64,000 nt of DNA, taken from Pseudoalteromonas espejiana DSM 9414. Lineage in GTDB: Bacteria; Pseudomonadota; Gammaproteobacteria; Enterobacterales; Alteromonadaceae. This document shows, one piece after another, positions 25,195 through 35,433 of the stretch (position 1 is the stretch's first letter; every line of letters starts with the position of its first letter). The notes below the pieces were generated by a model. That model had not been told where the DNA came from. It worked only from the letters and a program-made list of their open reading frames with translations, and searched no databases. The stretch covers positions 135,001 to 199,000 of the forward strand of contig NZ_CP011028.1 in assembly GCF_002221525.1 (NCBI RefSeq), in the 5' to 3' direction. Position numbers and translations under genes: made by a program.

Positions 25195-27690
25195 TTAGTC
25201 TTGAGAGTACATAGAATCCCACCACTGTGGCTCATTTTTTAATTGTTTATCAAAATAAGCGAGCATGGTGTTCCACCAGTCAAAGCGTTTGTCACGAGCA
25301 AATATTTGATGGTTTGCGCCTTTGTATTCAATAAGCTCTACGTCTTTGTTTAGTAGTTTTAAAGCTGTATACATGGTTAAGCTTTCACCAACAGGTACGT
25401 TTGTGTCGCTATCGCCATGTAAAAGTAGCAATGGCGTTGTTACCTTATCAGCATGAAATACAGGGCTATGATCGCTGTAAAGTTTAGCGTTATTCCATGG
25501 GAAGCTATTTTTAGAGGCTTCGCCTGAGTATAAGTAACCCCACCAACCTTCGCCCCAATATGAGGTTAAGTTAGAAATACCCGCATGCGCAATTGATGCA
25601 CTGAACATGTCGGTTTTTGTTGCCAGCAGCATGGTCATAAAGCCACCATAAGAGGCGCCTAAATTACCTACTTTTTTGCTATCAACAAAATCGTACTTTT
25701 TCAAAAAGGCTTGGGTGCCTTGCATTATATCGCTGGCAGTATAATCGCCCCATGCATTAACGTGTTGTGCAGAGAACTTTTGCCCAAAGCCTGTAGCGCC
25801 AGTTGGTTGTACAACATACACAACATAACCATTTGCAGCCCATAAATTAAATGGGTAACGACCGGTAAAACCACGTGTAACTGGCGATGTACCGCCATAA
25901 TAATAAACTAGTGCGGGATGTTTTTTAGTTTTATCTAGGTTGCTCGGAATATAAACACGGCCGCTTATTTCTACGCCATCTTGATTTGTAAGATTAAACT
26001 CCTCAAGTGTAGGGATTTGCGTATTAGCGTAAGCAAGTGGCTTTGAATCCCAAAGAAGCTCTGCTTTGTTTTTACTTACATTTAGCTGTTTTAACTGTTG
26101 TGGGGTTGAGGCGGTTGTACCACTGAGTAAAACCTGGGTATTTCTATCATGCGAATAGCTAAATTGCTCAACAATATCTAGGCCTGTATTGAGCTTTTTA
26201 AAGCGTTGCTTGCTTAAATCAAATAAATACAGAGGTTGAGTATCTTGCTCGGTAACTTTTATAAGTGCATCGCCATTATCAAGCACGTTAAGTTGGCCTA
26301 TTGACGGGTCAAACTGCTTACTGAGCGCTTTAACGTTTTTACCGTTGTCGGATAATAAATACAACTGGCCGTCGTAGTTATTGGCAAGCATGTCCTTAGG
26401 TAGTGCTCGGCCTGCGCCATTTTTGAAGTCGGGGCCTGCAACAACGTAGACATCTTTATTAGTGTATTTTGCGTGATTAAAGGTTTTAAATTTACCAAAA
26501 GAGGTAAGCTTGTTTGAGTTTAAATCAAGCTCAACAAGCTCTGTTTCTGGGTGAGTTGATGCTTGCATTGCCATTATTTGGCGGCTCATTAGTAGCTTGC
26601 CACGGCTACTGTTAGTATCTTCAAAGCTATGCGAGATTGGGCCTTGGCTTAGCGCTTTAGTTAAACCACTTTTGGTATCTAACATATATAACTGGCTTAC
26701 ATTACGTGCATACGACCACCTGTCTTGCAGGCCTTTATAATGCTTAGTTAAGCTGTTGTGATCGTCAGGCGATTTTGACCAGCTAAAAATAAGGCTGCTA
26801 TTGTTATAAAAGTTAAAGTTACTAGTACCTTCAAGCTCAGAGGCAAGGGTTTTAATGGTTAAGTTTTTTCGGTTTAATTGCTTAAGCTCGTTACCTAACA
26901 TGTATACCAAAAATTGGTTGTCGGGGCTCCAAATTAGGTTGCTAGGTTGCTGCCCTTCAAATCTGTAAAGCGTTTGTTTATCGTTATTTTTAAGCTCAGT
27001 CACTACATTGGCTTGGTTAGCTGTTTTGCTTGAATAAGTACGTGTACTAGTGATGTATTGTTTAGCATCGGGTGCAAGTGAAAGGGCGCTTAGTGTTGGC
27101 GCATCAAACAGCTGTTTTGCTGTTAAGCGCTGCGTAGCTGAGGTATTAATTGTAATTTTGTCAGTATCAGCTTTAGGCTCAAAATCTAGCGTGACTTGTT
27201 TCCAGTTCGCTACTTGTTGAACCACAATAATTACATTATGGGAGCCATTAGCTAGGGCTAGTTTATAAGTGTGCTCGTCGCCTGTTTGCAACTCTGAGTT
27301 TATAAAAAGCTGAGCGTTTTCTACCCCTTTTATGCTTAGCGTACCCTTGCTAAAACGGGTTACATCAATATTAAACCTAAGTGCTTGTAAGCCCCCTAAA
27401 GTAAGTGCATTAATTTTATTAAATGGCTGCCAACTTTGCTTTTTACCAAATACTGACACGCTATTGGCACTGCTTTGCAGTTGGGGCAGCACGTTATTTA
27501 TAATGGCCTGGCCGTGCGGCGTTTGAAAAGGCTTTACTTGCATGTTTTCACCAAGCGGACCAATAAATTCTATATTTGATTTATCAAGTGGGGCAGCAAT
27601 GGCTGTAAAACTCAAACCACTTAGCGTAAGTATGGTGGCAGCGTGTTTTAATAATTTATTTTGTGTTGACCGAGGTGAGCTAAATCTCAT
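25195..27690 (-). CDS. Secreted S9-family prolyl oligopeptidase/dipeptidyl peptidase-like serine peptidase
   Basis: The 831-residue protein has a signal peptide (about 1-32, ending TAIA). Next come an N-terminal region of ~160 residues, a beta-propeller-like section (about 200-560) and a C-terminal alpha/beta-hydrolase peptidase. The catalytic triad is visible as GASYGGFMT (nucleophile Ser), HGDSDTNVPVGE (Asp) and KGANHQIF (His). The family cleaves short peptides, often after proline, in the periplasm or at the surface, and helps peptide use in marine heterotrophs. It stands alone and is divergent from the CNNM gene. Confidence 0.9.
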   Translation of the reverse strand: MRFSSPRSTQNKLLKHAATILTLSGLSFTAIAAPLDKSNIEFIGPLGENMQVKPFQTPHGQAIINNVLPQLQSSANSVSVFGKKQSWQPFNKINALTLGGLQALRFNIDVTRFSKGTLSIKGVENAQLFINSELQTGDEHTYKLALANGSHNVIIVVQQVANWKQVTLDFEPKADTDKITINTSATQRLTAKQLFDAPTLSALSLAPDAKQYITSTRTYSSKTANQANVVTELKNNDKQTLYRFEGQQPSNLIWSPDNQFLVYMLGNELKQLNRKNLTIKTLASELEGTSNFNFYNNSSLIFSWSKSPDDHNSLTKHYKGLQDRWSYARNVSQLYMLDTKSGLTKALSQGPISHSFEDTNSSRGKLLMSRQIMAMQASTHPETELVELDLNSNKLTSFGKFKTFNHAKYTNKDVYVVAGPDFKNGAGRALPKDMLANNYDGQLYLLSDNGKNVKALSKQFDPSIGQLNVLDNGDALIKVTEQDTQPLYLFDLSKQRFKKLNTGLDIVEQFSYSHDRNTQVLLSGTTASTPQQLKQLNVSKNKAELLWDSKPLAYANTQIPTLEEFNLTNQDGVEISGRVYIPSNLDKTKKHPALVYYYGGTSPVTRGFTGRYPFNLWAANGYVVYVVQPTGATGFGQKFSAQHVNAWGDYTASDIMQGTQAFLKKYDFVDSKKVGNLGASYGGFMTMLLATKTDMFSASIAHAGISNLTSYWGEGWWGYLYSGEASKNSFPWNNAKLYSDHSPVFHADKVTTPLLLLHGDSDTNVPVGESLTMYTALKLLNKDVELIEYKGANHQIFARDKRFDWWNTMLAYFDKQLKNEPQWWDSMYSQD

Positions 27691-27930
27691 GTTTGTGCCT
27701 ATTATTGATAGGGTCTGTGACCTTTCAGGATTAAGATTTGTTGTATCTAGGGCCTTTTAAATTGCACCACGCAGCTTTTAACCTACGCGAGCTAGATAGC
27801 AACGCCCGTGCTCAGCACCGAGTCTTTATCCATATATACAGGCAATAAAAAAGTACATTGCCCCTAGTTATTTGGCCAAATATAGCATGTATTGTTACCA
27901 TGCCCATATTTTCAACTCATTGGAGAAAAA

Positions 27931-29007
27931 GTGACGTTACTGATTGTGTACATGGTTGCTGCCATTGTTATTTCTTTTTTGTGTTCAGTTATGGAGGCGG
28001 TGCTGTTAAGTATTTCGCCAAGTTACGTGGCACTGTTACGTAAAAACCAGCCAGAACTTGCTAAACAGCTAGAAAAGCTTAAAAACAATGTAGATCAACC
28101 GCTTGCTGCCATATTAACCCTTAACACTGTGGCTCATACTGCGGGTGCTGCTGGGGTAGGAGCGCAAGCTGCAGTGGTATTTTCAGATGCGGCAGTAGGG
28201 ATTGCATCAGCAGTAATGACATTGTTGGTACTGGTACTTTCAGAAATTATTCCTAAAACCTTAGGTGCTAACTATTGGCGTGCCTTAACGCCTAGCGTGA
28301 CTTATTCATTACGTTTTTTAGTTATATCGTTAAAGCCGTTTGTATGGTTGGCGCAAAAGCTTACTAATTTAATGGGCGCAAAACATGACGAGGCTTTTTA
28401 TATTCGCCAAGAAATAGAAGCCATGGCCGATATAGGCACTGAGTCGGGAGCTATTCATCAAGATGAGTCTGAAATTATTCGTAATTTACTGCATTTTAGG
28501 CATGCTAAATTATGCGATTTAATGACCCCGCGTACCGTGTTGTATAAAGTGCATAAAGGTTTAACCGTAGATCAGTACATGAGTGAGCATGGGTCGTCTT
28601 CGTTTTCGCGAGTGCTTGTATTTGATAAAGACGCCGATGATATTATTGGCTTTGTACATAAAAACGATATTATGTTGGCTTATCACCGCCTTGGCACCGA
28701 CTATAAAATTAGCAAATTAGTAAAGCCTATTCACACGGTACCAGAAGGGCATAACGTATCTTCTTTATTACAAACCTTGCTTAAGCAATGCACTCACATA
28801 TGTTTAATTGTGGATGAGTACGGTGATGTGCAAGGCATAGTAACCTTAGAAGACATGATAGAAGCATTAATGGGCTTAGAAATAGTGGATGAGCGCGACC
28901 AATCTACAAATATGCAAATGCTCGCAAAGCAACGCTGGCGCCAACGTTTAGCTAATAGCGAGCATATTGTCAGCGAAGACGATGAGCACACCCAAGATAA
29001 AAGCTAA
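27931..29007 (+). CDS. CNNM/CorC-type transporter-associated protein (DUF21 plus CBS domains)
   Basis: The 358-residue protein has an N-terminal DUF21 membrane domain with three or four helices (SVMEAVLLSISPSYVALL, then LVLSEIIPKTLGANY) and a C-terminal CBS pair (FRHAKLCDLMTPRTVL, then CLIVDEYGDVQGIVTLEDMIEALMG). Relatives act in Mg2+ or Co2+ efflux or Na+-coupled transport; the ion here is unproven. The C-terminal CorC/HlyC domain of longer family members is absent. The GTG at 27931 is preferred because TGGAG lies 5 nt upstream and the hydrophobic helix starts right after; earlier starts lack a ribosome-binding site. Confidence 0.85.
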   Translation: MTLLIVYMVAAIVISFLCSVMEAVLLSISPSYVALLRKNQPELAKQLEKLKNNVDQPLAAILTLNTVAHTAGAAGVGAQAAVVFSDAAVGIASAVMTLLVLVLSEIIPKTLGANYWRALTPSVTYSLRFLVISLKPFVWLAQKLTNLMGAKHDEAFYIRQEIEAMADIGTESGAIHQDESEIIRNLLHFRHAKLCDLMTPRTVLYKVHKGLTVDQYMSEHGSSSFSRVLVFDKDADDIIGFVHKNDIMLAYHRLGTDYKISKLVKPIHTVPEGHNVSSLLQTLLKQCTHICLIVDEYGDVQGIVTLEDMIEALMGLEIVDERDQSTNMQMLAKQRWRQRLANSEHIVSEDDEHTQDKS

Positions 29008-29048
29008 GCTTAGCGCTTTTAATCATTTAGGCATTTTTAGCGCTTATT

Positions 29049-30266
29049 TTAGCGCTTAATAGTGCCACCAGTGGTATTAACCCAATTATGTGCCCAGTCT
29101 ATAAACTCGTTTTTAGCTTTTGGGCAGGTGAACAAAAAGCCTTGCATGGCTAAATTAGTGCGGTAATTTTTTAAATACAATGATTCTTCAGCACGTTCTA
29201 CACCTTCGGCAACTAGGGCTAGCTGCTCTTGCGAAGCAATATCAACGAGCGAGCTCACCACAACTTGTGAGAATTGGTCTGTTTCAATATTGCTAATAAG
29301 CGTTCTGTCTATTTTTATTTCGGTAAAAGGAAGGCGCTTCAGCTGGTTCATATTAGTAAAGCCCACACCAAAGTCATCGAGTGAAATACCAAAGCCATGC
29401 ATTCTCAATCTGTTTAGCGTTTCTAGCTGAGAAAGACTAGACAGTGCGTGTTGCTCTGTTATTTCTAAAATAATATCGCTAGGCGAAAGCTCATTTAATT
29501 GCAAAATAAGCATAAGCTTATTGGGGCAGCTTAAGTCATCTAATTGTGTGGGTGATAAGTTAAACGCGAGCTTTAATTTTGGATCAATACTTTCTCGCAT
29601 GGCTTTTAAATCGCTGGTGGCTTGCTCAAATAATGTAAAGGTAAGCTGATTTATTAATCCTAAATGCTCAGATAAAGTAATAAAACGGTTTGGGGCAATA
29701 ACCTCATTTGTATCCGTTTTTATTATACGAGCAAGCACTTCAATGCTTTCTATTTCGCTGGTTTGCGAATTTATTTTTGGCTGATAGTAAGGGATAACTT
29801 CATTTTTTTTAATCGCTTCACGTAGCTCTGCTTCAGCAATTGGGGTATGCGAGTTGTCGTGATGCACAGCTAAATGCTCAGCTTTTTGTAAAACCGTTTT
29901 AACTTGGTTTAGTTGTACAGGTTTGGCTAAGTTAGCAACTAAATGAATATTACTATGGCGGGCTAAATTAGCGGCTAAATTAATAACTTTATGATCCATC
30001 TCAGAAATTATTACCACCGCACCTTTAAAGTTAAGCTCGCCGAGCTTTCTTATAAATTCCATGCCGTCCATTTCAGGCATATTAAGGTCGGTAAAAATAA
30101 TATCGTAAAAATTTATGTCAGCGGTAACCTTAGTTAATGCCTGTTGTGCACTTAAGCACTTGGTAATATTTTGTGATACGGCAAGCTCATTTAAAATAGC
30201 TTCCATGACTATTAAAATAGCTTTTGAGTCATCCACAACTAAAATATTTGGTTCCGAAATTGACAT
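29049..30266 (-). CDS. Response regulator with EAL c-di-GMP phosphodiesterase domain
   Basis: The 405-residue protein carries an N-terminal receiver (ILVVDDSKAIL at 8-18, phosphoacceptor in IIFTDLNMPEMDG near 60, Lys in NLAKPVQ near 114). A C-terminal EAL domain spans about 145-395. The EAL signature reads ESIEVLARI, with the metal-binding Glu kept. Other catalytic parts are present: YQPKI, FNLSPTQL, LEITEQ, DDFGVGF, IKIDR and VAEGVE. It should hydrolyse c-di-GMP under phosphorylation control and so affect motility and biofilm. No kinase lies beside it. It is divergent from the M50 protease gene. Confidence 0.9.
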   Translation of the reverse strand: MSISEPNILVVDDSKAILIVMEAILNELAVSQNITKCLSAQQALTKVTADINFYDIIFTDLNMPEMDGMEFIRKLGELNFKGAVVIISEMDHKVINLAANLARHSNIHLVANLAKPVQLNQVKTVLQKAEHLAVHHDNSHTPIAEAELREAIKKNEVIPYYQPKINSQTSEIESIEVLARIIKTDTNEVIAPNRFITLSEHLGLINQLTFTLFEQATSDLKAMRESIDPKLKLAFNLSPTQLDDLSCPNKLMLILQLNELSPSDIILEITEQHALSSLSQLETLNRLRMHGFGISLDDFGVGFTNMNQLKRLPFTEIKIDRTLISNIETDQFSQVVVSSLVDIASQEQLALVAEGVERAEESLYLKNYRTNLAMQGFLFTCPKAKNEFIDWAHNWVNTTGGTIKR

Positions 30267-30449
30267 GCTCTATCCTTGTAACTGCTTAGTATATTAGTAC
30301 TGTAAAAATAGCTTCTAATCATTCTTTTGTCAGCTTTGTTTTTTATTATTTTTTTATACCTACAACGCTTTTGTTATATGACTTTTGCGTAATTCGTGTT
30401 TTTTAAATTCAACGGTATACTAGCGCCATTGTTTTAATTGGTTTTAGTC

Positions 30450-31466
30450 ATGATAAAAATCGAACTTATGCTCGCCGAGCAGCCATTAACGTTAATGGTA
30501 AGTGGGCAAAAAATAGTACAAATATTCCATAATCAACAAGCAATAACATTTGAAAATCCAAAGGATAACTATGTTGAATTTGCTTTAAACAACCAGCGAA
30601 TAGGTATAGATAGCTCGCAGATTCAGGAGCAATCACTTTCGTTGTTTGTTGATGATGTATTTGCTACTCAACTCGCTTTACCTGCACCGGTAAATAACAC
30701 ACCCAAAAAAGGCTTTTTAGGGTTAGCTGCACTGGGTTTTAAGTTATTTAAAAGTGCAAAAGTAATAAAGGTGGCGCTGGCAGGTGCATCGGTTGCTGGC
30801 TATGCGTGGCTATTTAGCATTGAATTTGCTCTGATGCTTATTGCGTGTTTAGTAGTGCATGAATATGGGCACGTAAGAGCCATGAAATACTTTGGCATAA
30901 AAACCAAAGGTATTTACCTTATTCCCTTTGTAGGCGGGCTTGCTGTAAGCGACGATAAAATAACAACGCGCTGGCAAGATGTGGTTATATCACTAATGGG
31001 CCCTGCATTTGGCTTATTCACCTCTGTGCTGGGGGTGGTTTTGTATTACGCCACTGAAATGGACATATTTGCAGGTGTTGCGGTATTAAGCGCACTACTT
31101 AATTTATTTAACCTACTGCCCATTTTACCGCTTGATGGCGGGCATGTATTAAAAAGTATTAGCTTTTCAATGCGCTCTTGGGTCGGTTTGAGTGTGTGTT
31201 TACTAGGTGTGTTATTTGGCTTATGGCTGAGCTACACATTTGGTTTGATGTTACTGGTATTCTTTTTATTTGTGGGCGCACTGGAAATTGTATTTGAATG
31301 GCGTGGCCGACATTACTCGCATTTATTGCCGCTTGATAAATACGGCCAAGGCTTTTCAGCCGCTATGTACGCTATTGTAGTTGCAGGCCACGTGGCTGTG
31401 ATGATGCACTTTGCAGACTCTGACAATCCAATACTTAGTTTGCCGATGACGATTTTATCGAGCTAA
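30450..31466 (+). CDS. M50-family membrane metalloprotease
   Basis: The 338-residue protein has a soluble N-terminal ~95 residues and then about six hydrophobic helices. The zinc site HEYGH (HExxH) lies in LVVHEYGHVRAMKYFGI near residue 137, and the second ligand motif in NLLPILPLDGGHVLKS near 220. These are the features of site-2 proteases and related M50 enzymes such as SpoIVFB. PDZ domains are absent, unlike RseP. The N-terminal domain is unrecognised. The substrate is unknown. The ATG at 30450 is preferred over TTG at 30438. Confidence 0.82.
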   Translation: MIKIELMLAEQPLTLMVSGQKIVQIFHNQQAITFENPKDNYVEFALNNQRIGIDSSQIQEQSLSLFVDDVFATQLALPAPVNNTPKKGFLGLAALGFKLFKSAKVIKVALAGASVAGYAWLFSIEFALMLIACLVVHEYGHVRAMKYFGIKTKGIYLIPFVGGLAVSDDKITTRWQDVVISLMGPAFGLFTSVLGVVLYYATEMDIFAGVAVLSALLNLFNLLPILPLDGGHVLKSISFSMRSWVGLSVCLLGVLFGLWLSYTFGLMLLVFFLFVGALEIVFEWRGRHYSHLLPLDKYGQGFSAAMYAIVVAGHVAVMMHFADSDNPILSLPMTILSS

Positions 31467-31509
31467 TGATTGTGCGCGCAGTTAATTTTTAACTGCGCGC
31501 AAAGCTTCA

Positions 31510-32820
31510 TTAATAAAAGCTCAATACCAGCGATATAAATACACCCGTTACAAATAACTGCACTACACAAAAACCCATGATATCTTTTGCTTTTAAACCT
31601 GCTATTGCCAATACAGGTAGCGCCCAAAAGGGTTGAATTAAATTGGTCCACGCATCGCCCCACGCAACAGCCATAGCAACGCGAGATATATCGGCGCCCA
31701 GCTCTTGCGCTGCGGGTATAACAATAGGTGCTTGTACTGCCCATTGCCCGCCGCCAGAAGGTACAAACATATTAACGAGTCCCGCACTTATAAAGCTAAA
31801 AAATGGCAGGCTATCGGCATCTGCTACGGCAATAAAACCACGCGATATTTGCTGCGCTAAACCGCTATCGACCATAACGGCCATAATACCTGCATAAAAC
31901 GGAAATTGAATAACAATGCCTGCGCCGCTAGGAATTGCTTGGTGCAAGCTATTAAGTAAGTTATGCGGTGTTTGGTGTAAGGTAATGGCTAAAAACAAAA
32001 ACACCGCAATAACGCTATTAAGGTTTAGGCTACCGCCTGCAAATATAAAGTAATACGCCAAATAAAAAAGGCCGAGCAAGCCAATTGCAATGCCAAGCAG
32101 TTTACTGTGTTCTAAATGTTGAGCCGGGCGGGTTATGTTTTCATTATGAGTGGGGGATTCTTTTATTAGCGCTGGGTCTACATACACGCTGTTTTTATCA
32201 CTGGGTAGCATATAGCGGTTAACCAGCGGCATAATAATAAATAAGCCAATTAATATTGCTATGTTAAAACCAGCAAACAGGGTTTGCTCGGTACTAATAA
32301 TACCAATGCTACTTTGTGAAAAGTGCCCCTCGGTAGCAATGGTGAGCGGAATAGAGCCCGCTAACCCGCCATGCCATACTACAAAACCCGAGTAGGCACT
32401 GGCTACTAACAATCTGTAATCAACCTGTGTTTGCTTAGCAATGGCTTTAGCAAATAAAGCGCCAATCACTAAGCCAAACCCCCAATTTAACCAGCTTGCT
32501 AATAACGAAATAAACGTGACTAAAATAATGGCTTTTGGCGCAGTATTGGCAAGCGTAGCTAGTTTTTCTAATAGTTTATTTATAGGCGGTGTACTTGCCA
32601 GCATATAGCCGGTAATAAGCACTAACAGCATTTGCATGGCAAAGCTCAGTAGGTTCCAAAAACCACTCCCCCATGCGTTAATAACTTCAATACTGGTTGA
32701 GGTGGTAAATAGGCTAGCGCCTAGTAAGGTAATAATGCTAAGCAATATTACAAATATAAAGGGGTCGGGTAAGTAGCGCTCTACTAATTTAGTAAATGGT
32801 GTGGCAATTTTATTTAGCAT
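31510..32820 (-). CDS. AtoE-type short-chain fatty acid transporter
   Basis: The 436-residue inner-membrane protein has about ten or more hydrophobic helices and the family's start MLNKIATPFTKLVERYLPDPFIFVILL. Further conserved segments are WLNWGFGLVIGALFAK, HGGLAGSIPL and NMFVPSGGGQWAVQAPIVIPAAQELG. E. coli AtoE imports short-chain fatty acids. No ato catabolic genes lie nearby, so the substrate is inferred from family only. It is divergent from the potassium channel gene. Confidence 0.88.
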   Translation of the reverse strand: MLNKIATPFTKLVERYLPDPFIFVILLSIITLLGASLFTTSTSIEVINAWGSGFWNLLSFAMQMLLVLITGYMLASTPPINKLLEKLATLANTAPKAIILVTFISLLASWLNWGFGLVIGALFAKAIAKQTQVDYRLLVASAYSGFVVWHGGLAGSIPLTIATEGHFSQSSIGIISTEQTLFAGFNIAILIGLFIIMPLVNRYMLPSDKNSVYVDPALIKESPTHNENITRPAQHLEHSKLLGIAIGLLGLFYLAYYFIFAGGSLNLNSVIAVFLFLAITLHQTPHNLLNSLHQAIPSGAGIVIQFPFYAGIMAVMVDSGLAQQISRGFIAVADADSLPFFSFISAGLVNMFVPSGGGQWAVQAPIVIPAAQELGADISRVAMAVAWGDAWTNLIQPFWALPVLAIAGLKAKDIMGFCVVQLFVTGVFISLVLSFY

Positions 32821-33046
32821 AATGTGTCTGTGTGTTTTTTATTCTTAATATAATTAATCATGCTCTTAGCTGATTAGCAAACCCGCATTTAGTCTTATAT
32901 TGGTTGGGGCGGTTTATCTATAAAGTTGAGCGAATTTTAACCCTAGAAGGCTAACCGGTCCTACTTAAAAGCTTAAACGTTGCTTAAAAGCATGGCTTAC
33001 AGTAACGTACTGTTTATAGATAATTTACTAACAAAGATTTTGTATT

Positions 33047-34114
33047 ATGCCGGTAATATTTAAAAGGCTAGCGCTACTTGTTCGAGCTCATATTGATCAG
33101 TTGAGTTGGCAGGCAGTAGCACTTGCAATAATTGCGCACATGTTACTTACATGGGGGTTGCTATTTATTGCAAATGAGCAAGCGCTTACATCGTTTACTA
33201 CCTTTTTTTACTACTACACAGTAACAACTTCAACCGTGGGTTATGGCGACTTTAGCCCAACTAGTGAGCTTGGACGCTGGGTTGTGGCATTAATACAAAT
33301 TCCGTTTGGTTTAGCTTTATTTGGCGTTCTGTTAGGAAAAACAGGGCAAACAGTAACTTACTTAATTAGGCGCGCTATGACTGGTGATAAAAACTTTGCT
33401 CACAGTAACAACCACATCATTATTTTTGGTTGGCACGATACTCGTACAAAAAAAATGATTGATTATATTCTTGCCGATACCAAGCGCACCGACCGCCGTA
33501 TTTTATTGGCGGTTACTGAGCAAATGGAGCACCCGTTTTTAACTAACGAAAACGTCGATTTTGCCCGCCTTACCAGCTTTACTGACCTAGATGAGTTAGA
33601 GCGTGTTGCAATAAACCGTGCAGATAAAGTAATTATTGATGGACAAGACGACGACCAAACATTTACAACGGCGCTGCGTATTAGCCGTTTAGTTAAAAAA
33701 GAGTGCCATATAAGCGCTCACTTTTTAGATGAAACCAAAGTAGATATGCTGCTTGAGCATTGCCAAAATGTAGAGTGTAGCAGTGCTAAATCGGCAGAGA
33801 TATTAGTACGTTCAATGCAAGACCCAGGCTCAAGCAGAGTACAAGAAGAACTGCTTTCTACCCTACATGGCGATACTCAGTTTAGCCTAGCGATACCTGA
33901 TGGTTGTAGAGATATGGAATTTGGCACTTTATTTCATCATTTTAAGCATGACTACGATGCAATTTTATTAGGCGTAGCGCATAACTTAAGTGCACAAAAT
34001 ATGGATTTAAACCCGCCGCTTGATTACAAAGTAAGTGAAGGCGATATACTGCACTATATTGCCCTTGAGCGTGTTTTAACCAGCGAAGTGGATTGGCAGA
34101 GCTTAGCTAAATAA
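33047..34114 (+). CDS. Two-TM potassium channel with RCK/TrkA-N domain
   Basis: The 355-residue protein has a first helix (about 22-41), a pore loop with the selectivity filter TTSTVGYGDFSP (about 60-71), a second helix (about 78-97) and a cytoplasmic RCK domain. The RCK domain begins NHIIIFGWHDTRTKKMIDYIL and continues with ADKVIIDGQDDDQTFTTALRISRL. This is the architecture of MthK-like and Kch-like channels that pass K+ under ligand control. The first glycine of the usual GxGxxG is altered (GWHDTR), so ligand binding may differ. The stop overlaps the next start by 1 nt (TAATG). Confidence 0.9.
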   Translation: MPVIFKRLALLVRAHIDQLSWQAVALAIIAHMLLTWGLLFIANEQALTSFTTFFYYYTVTTSTVGYGDFSPTSELGRWVVALIQIPFGLALFGVLLGKTGQTVTYLIRRAMTGDKNFAHSNNHIIIFGWHDTRTKKMIDYILADTKRTDRRILLAVTEQMEHPFLTNENVDFARLTSFTDLDELERVAINRADKVIIDGQDDDQTFTTALRISRLVKKECHISAHFLDETKVDMLLEHCQNVECSSAKSAEILVRSMQDPGSSRVQEELLSTLHGDTQFSLAIPDGCRDMEFGTLFHHFKHDYDAILLGVAHNLSAQNMDLNPPLDYKVSEGDILHYIALERVLTSEVDWQSLAK

Positions 34115-34311
34115 TGAACGAAGTTGTATTTTTACTTATAGTTTTAAGCGCTTATATTTTACCTGTTGTTATTGTGGTAAATAGTAAGCGCACCCAAGGC
34201 CACGAAAAAAACGGCTGGTTAATTGGCGTTATTGTATTTTCGTGGTTGGGGCTGGTTATGTATTTTACTATTGTGCCCAAGCACGGCCACAAAAAGAAAA
34301 AACGTAAGTAG
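34114..34311 (+). CDS. Small membrane protein coupled to the K+ channel gene
   Basis: The 65-residue protein has two hydrophobic helices (about 4-22 and 35-53) and a Lys-rich tail (KHGHKKKKRK). The pattern VLSAYILPVVIVVNSKRTQGHEKNGWLIGVIVFSWLG resembles the PLDc_N-like or DUF-type two-helix membrane proteins. Its start overlaps the channel stop by 1 nt, so the two are made together. A role as a channel accessory subunit is an inference from this coupling only. Confidence 0.65.
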   Translation: MNEVVFLLIVLSAYILPVVIVVNSKRTQGHEKNGWLIGVIVFSWLGLVMYFTIVPKHGHKKKKRK

Positions 34312-34312
34312 C

Positions 34313-35344
34313 TTACTCTAGCTGCTTAAGCTTATGCTCAACAAGTGGGTCATCTGGTACTATTTGTTGGGCAACTTCTAATAATTGAATTGCATCATTA
34401 GGGTGTTCATCTTGGTGTTTAAGCGCTACATCAATGAGTGGCTGAATATCTATTTTTGCTTGGTGCTCCTGCACATGCTCTTCTTTTTCATCCGCTAAAA
34501 TTTTATGAGCTGTGCTCAATAGCGCCAGCCGATGCGCGGAGTAAGCATTCGCTTTATTTAAACTTTGGTAATACTCTTCTTTTAAACGCAGGGTTTTAGT
34601 TTGCAGGCGAAACTGCGCAATATCAATTTGCTGGTGGCGGATAAAATCAACGGCCACTTGTTTGTAAAATCCAAACTTAGTTAGGTAGCTGGCATGAGTG
34701 CCGTGGCCCATACCAAATACGCGCAAATGGGTAAGCTGTGGGTAACGCTTAGCATGTAAGCGGTCTATTTTATTGGTTGGGTCATAAATTATGTAACCCT
34801 TAGCATGGCCTAAATCAAGATCGTTATACTCACTTTGCCAATCAAATTGTTGGGCCAGTTCTGTGCTTGAGCGATTATCCCACGGCACTATTTTAGTGTT
34901 TTTGCTACTCACTGGGTGAAAAAACAAAACCTGATCGAGCTTTAATAATTTAGCAAATGCACCCACAGCAAAACCACCGCGGCTTAAGCCATACCCTAAG
35001 CGGCATTTAAATGGTTCAAGTAACGTTGCTAGCTGCTCTAAAAAGAAAATTAAATTACGGCTTCTAAACCAATTACTTTTTCCTAAATGCTGAAATGAAA
35101 TTACATTAACGTTTTGTTTTTGCGCTAAATGGAAGCCCCAGGGGGCAAAGTCATCGGTTAGATCTTGTTCTTGAACATTGGTACCTGCGGGGGAAAAAGT
35201 AAAAAGCAGGGGTTTATTTAAATCAACAAATTCGTATTTTACATACACATCGCCGAGTAAGTCGCCACCACACATAGGTAGCTTAGTTTGTTGTTCATCA
35301 CGACAAAGCGTTAACCATTCATCTAACCAATACAGTAATTTCAT
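34313..35344 (-). CDS. Alpha/beta-hydrolase-like protein of unknown function
   Basis: The 343-residue protein contains GYGLSRGGFAVGAFAKLL (about residues 122-139), a serine-hydrolase nucleophile-elbow-like motif (G-x-S-R-G). It also has FTFSPAGTNV near 47-56 and RVFGMGHGTHASYL (about 208-221), where the His could complete a triad. The C-terminal ~100 residues are helical and repeat-like. No close named family is recognised; similar proteins occur in marine gammaproteobacteria, sometimes near capsule or polysaccharide genes. It is cytoplasmic, with no signal peptide. The last gene position abuts the small channel-linked gene in convergent orientation. Confidence 0.6.
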   Translation of the reverse strand: MKLLYWLDEWLTLCRDEQQTKLPMCGGDLLGDVYVKYEFVDLNKPLLFTFSPAGTNVQEQDLTDDFAPWGFHLAQKQNVNVISFQHLGKSNWFRSRNLIFFLEQLATLLEPFKCRLGYGLSRGGFAVGAFAKLLKLDQVLFFHPVSSKNTKIVPWDNRSSTELAQQFDWQSEYNDLDLGHAKGYIIYDPTNKIDRLHAKRYPQLTHLRVFGMGHGTHASYLTKFGFYKQVAVDFIRHQQIDIAQFRLQTKTLRLKEEYYQSLNKANAYSAHRLALLSTAHKILADEKEEHVQEHQAKIDIQPLIDVALKHQDEHPNDAIQLLEVAQQIVPDDPLVEHKLKQLE

Positions 35345-35433
35345 TAATCCCCCAATTATATCTCGGCGGGGATCGTATCAAACCCGGCTAAAAGAGGTCA
35401 AACATGGCCTAGTTGCTACTTAGGAAAATGTAC

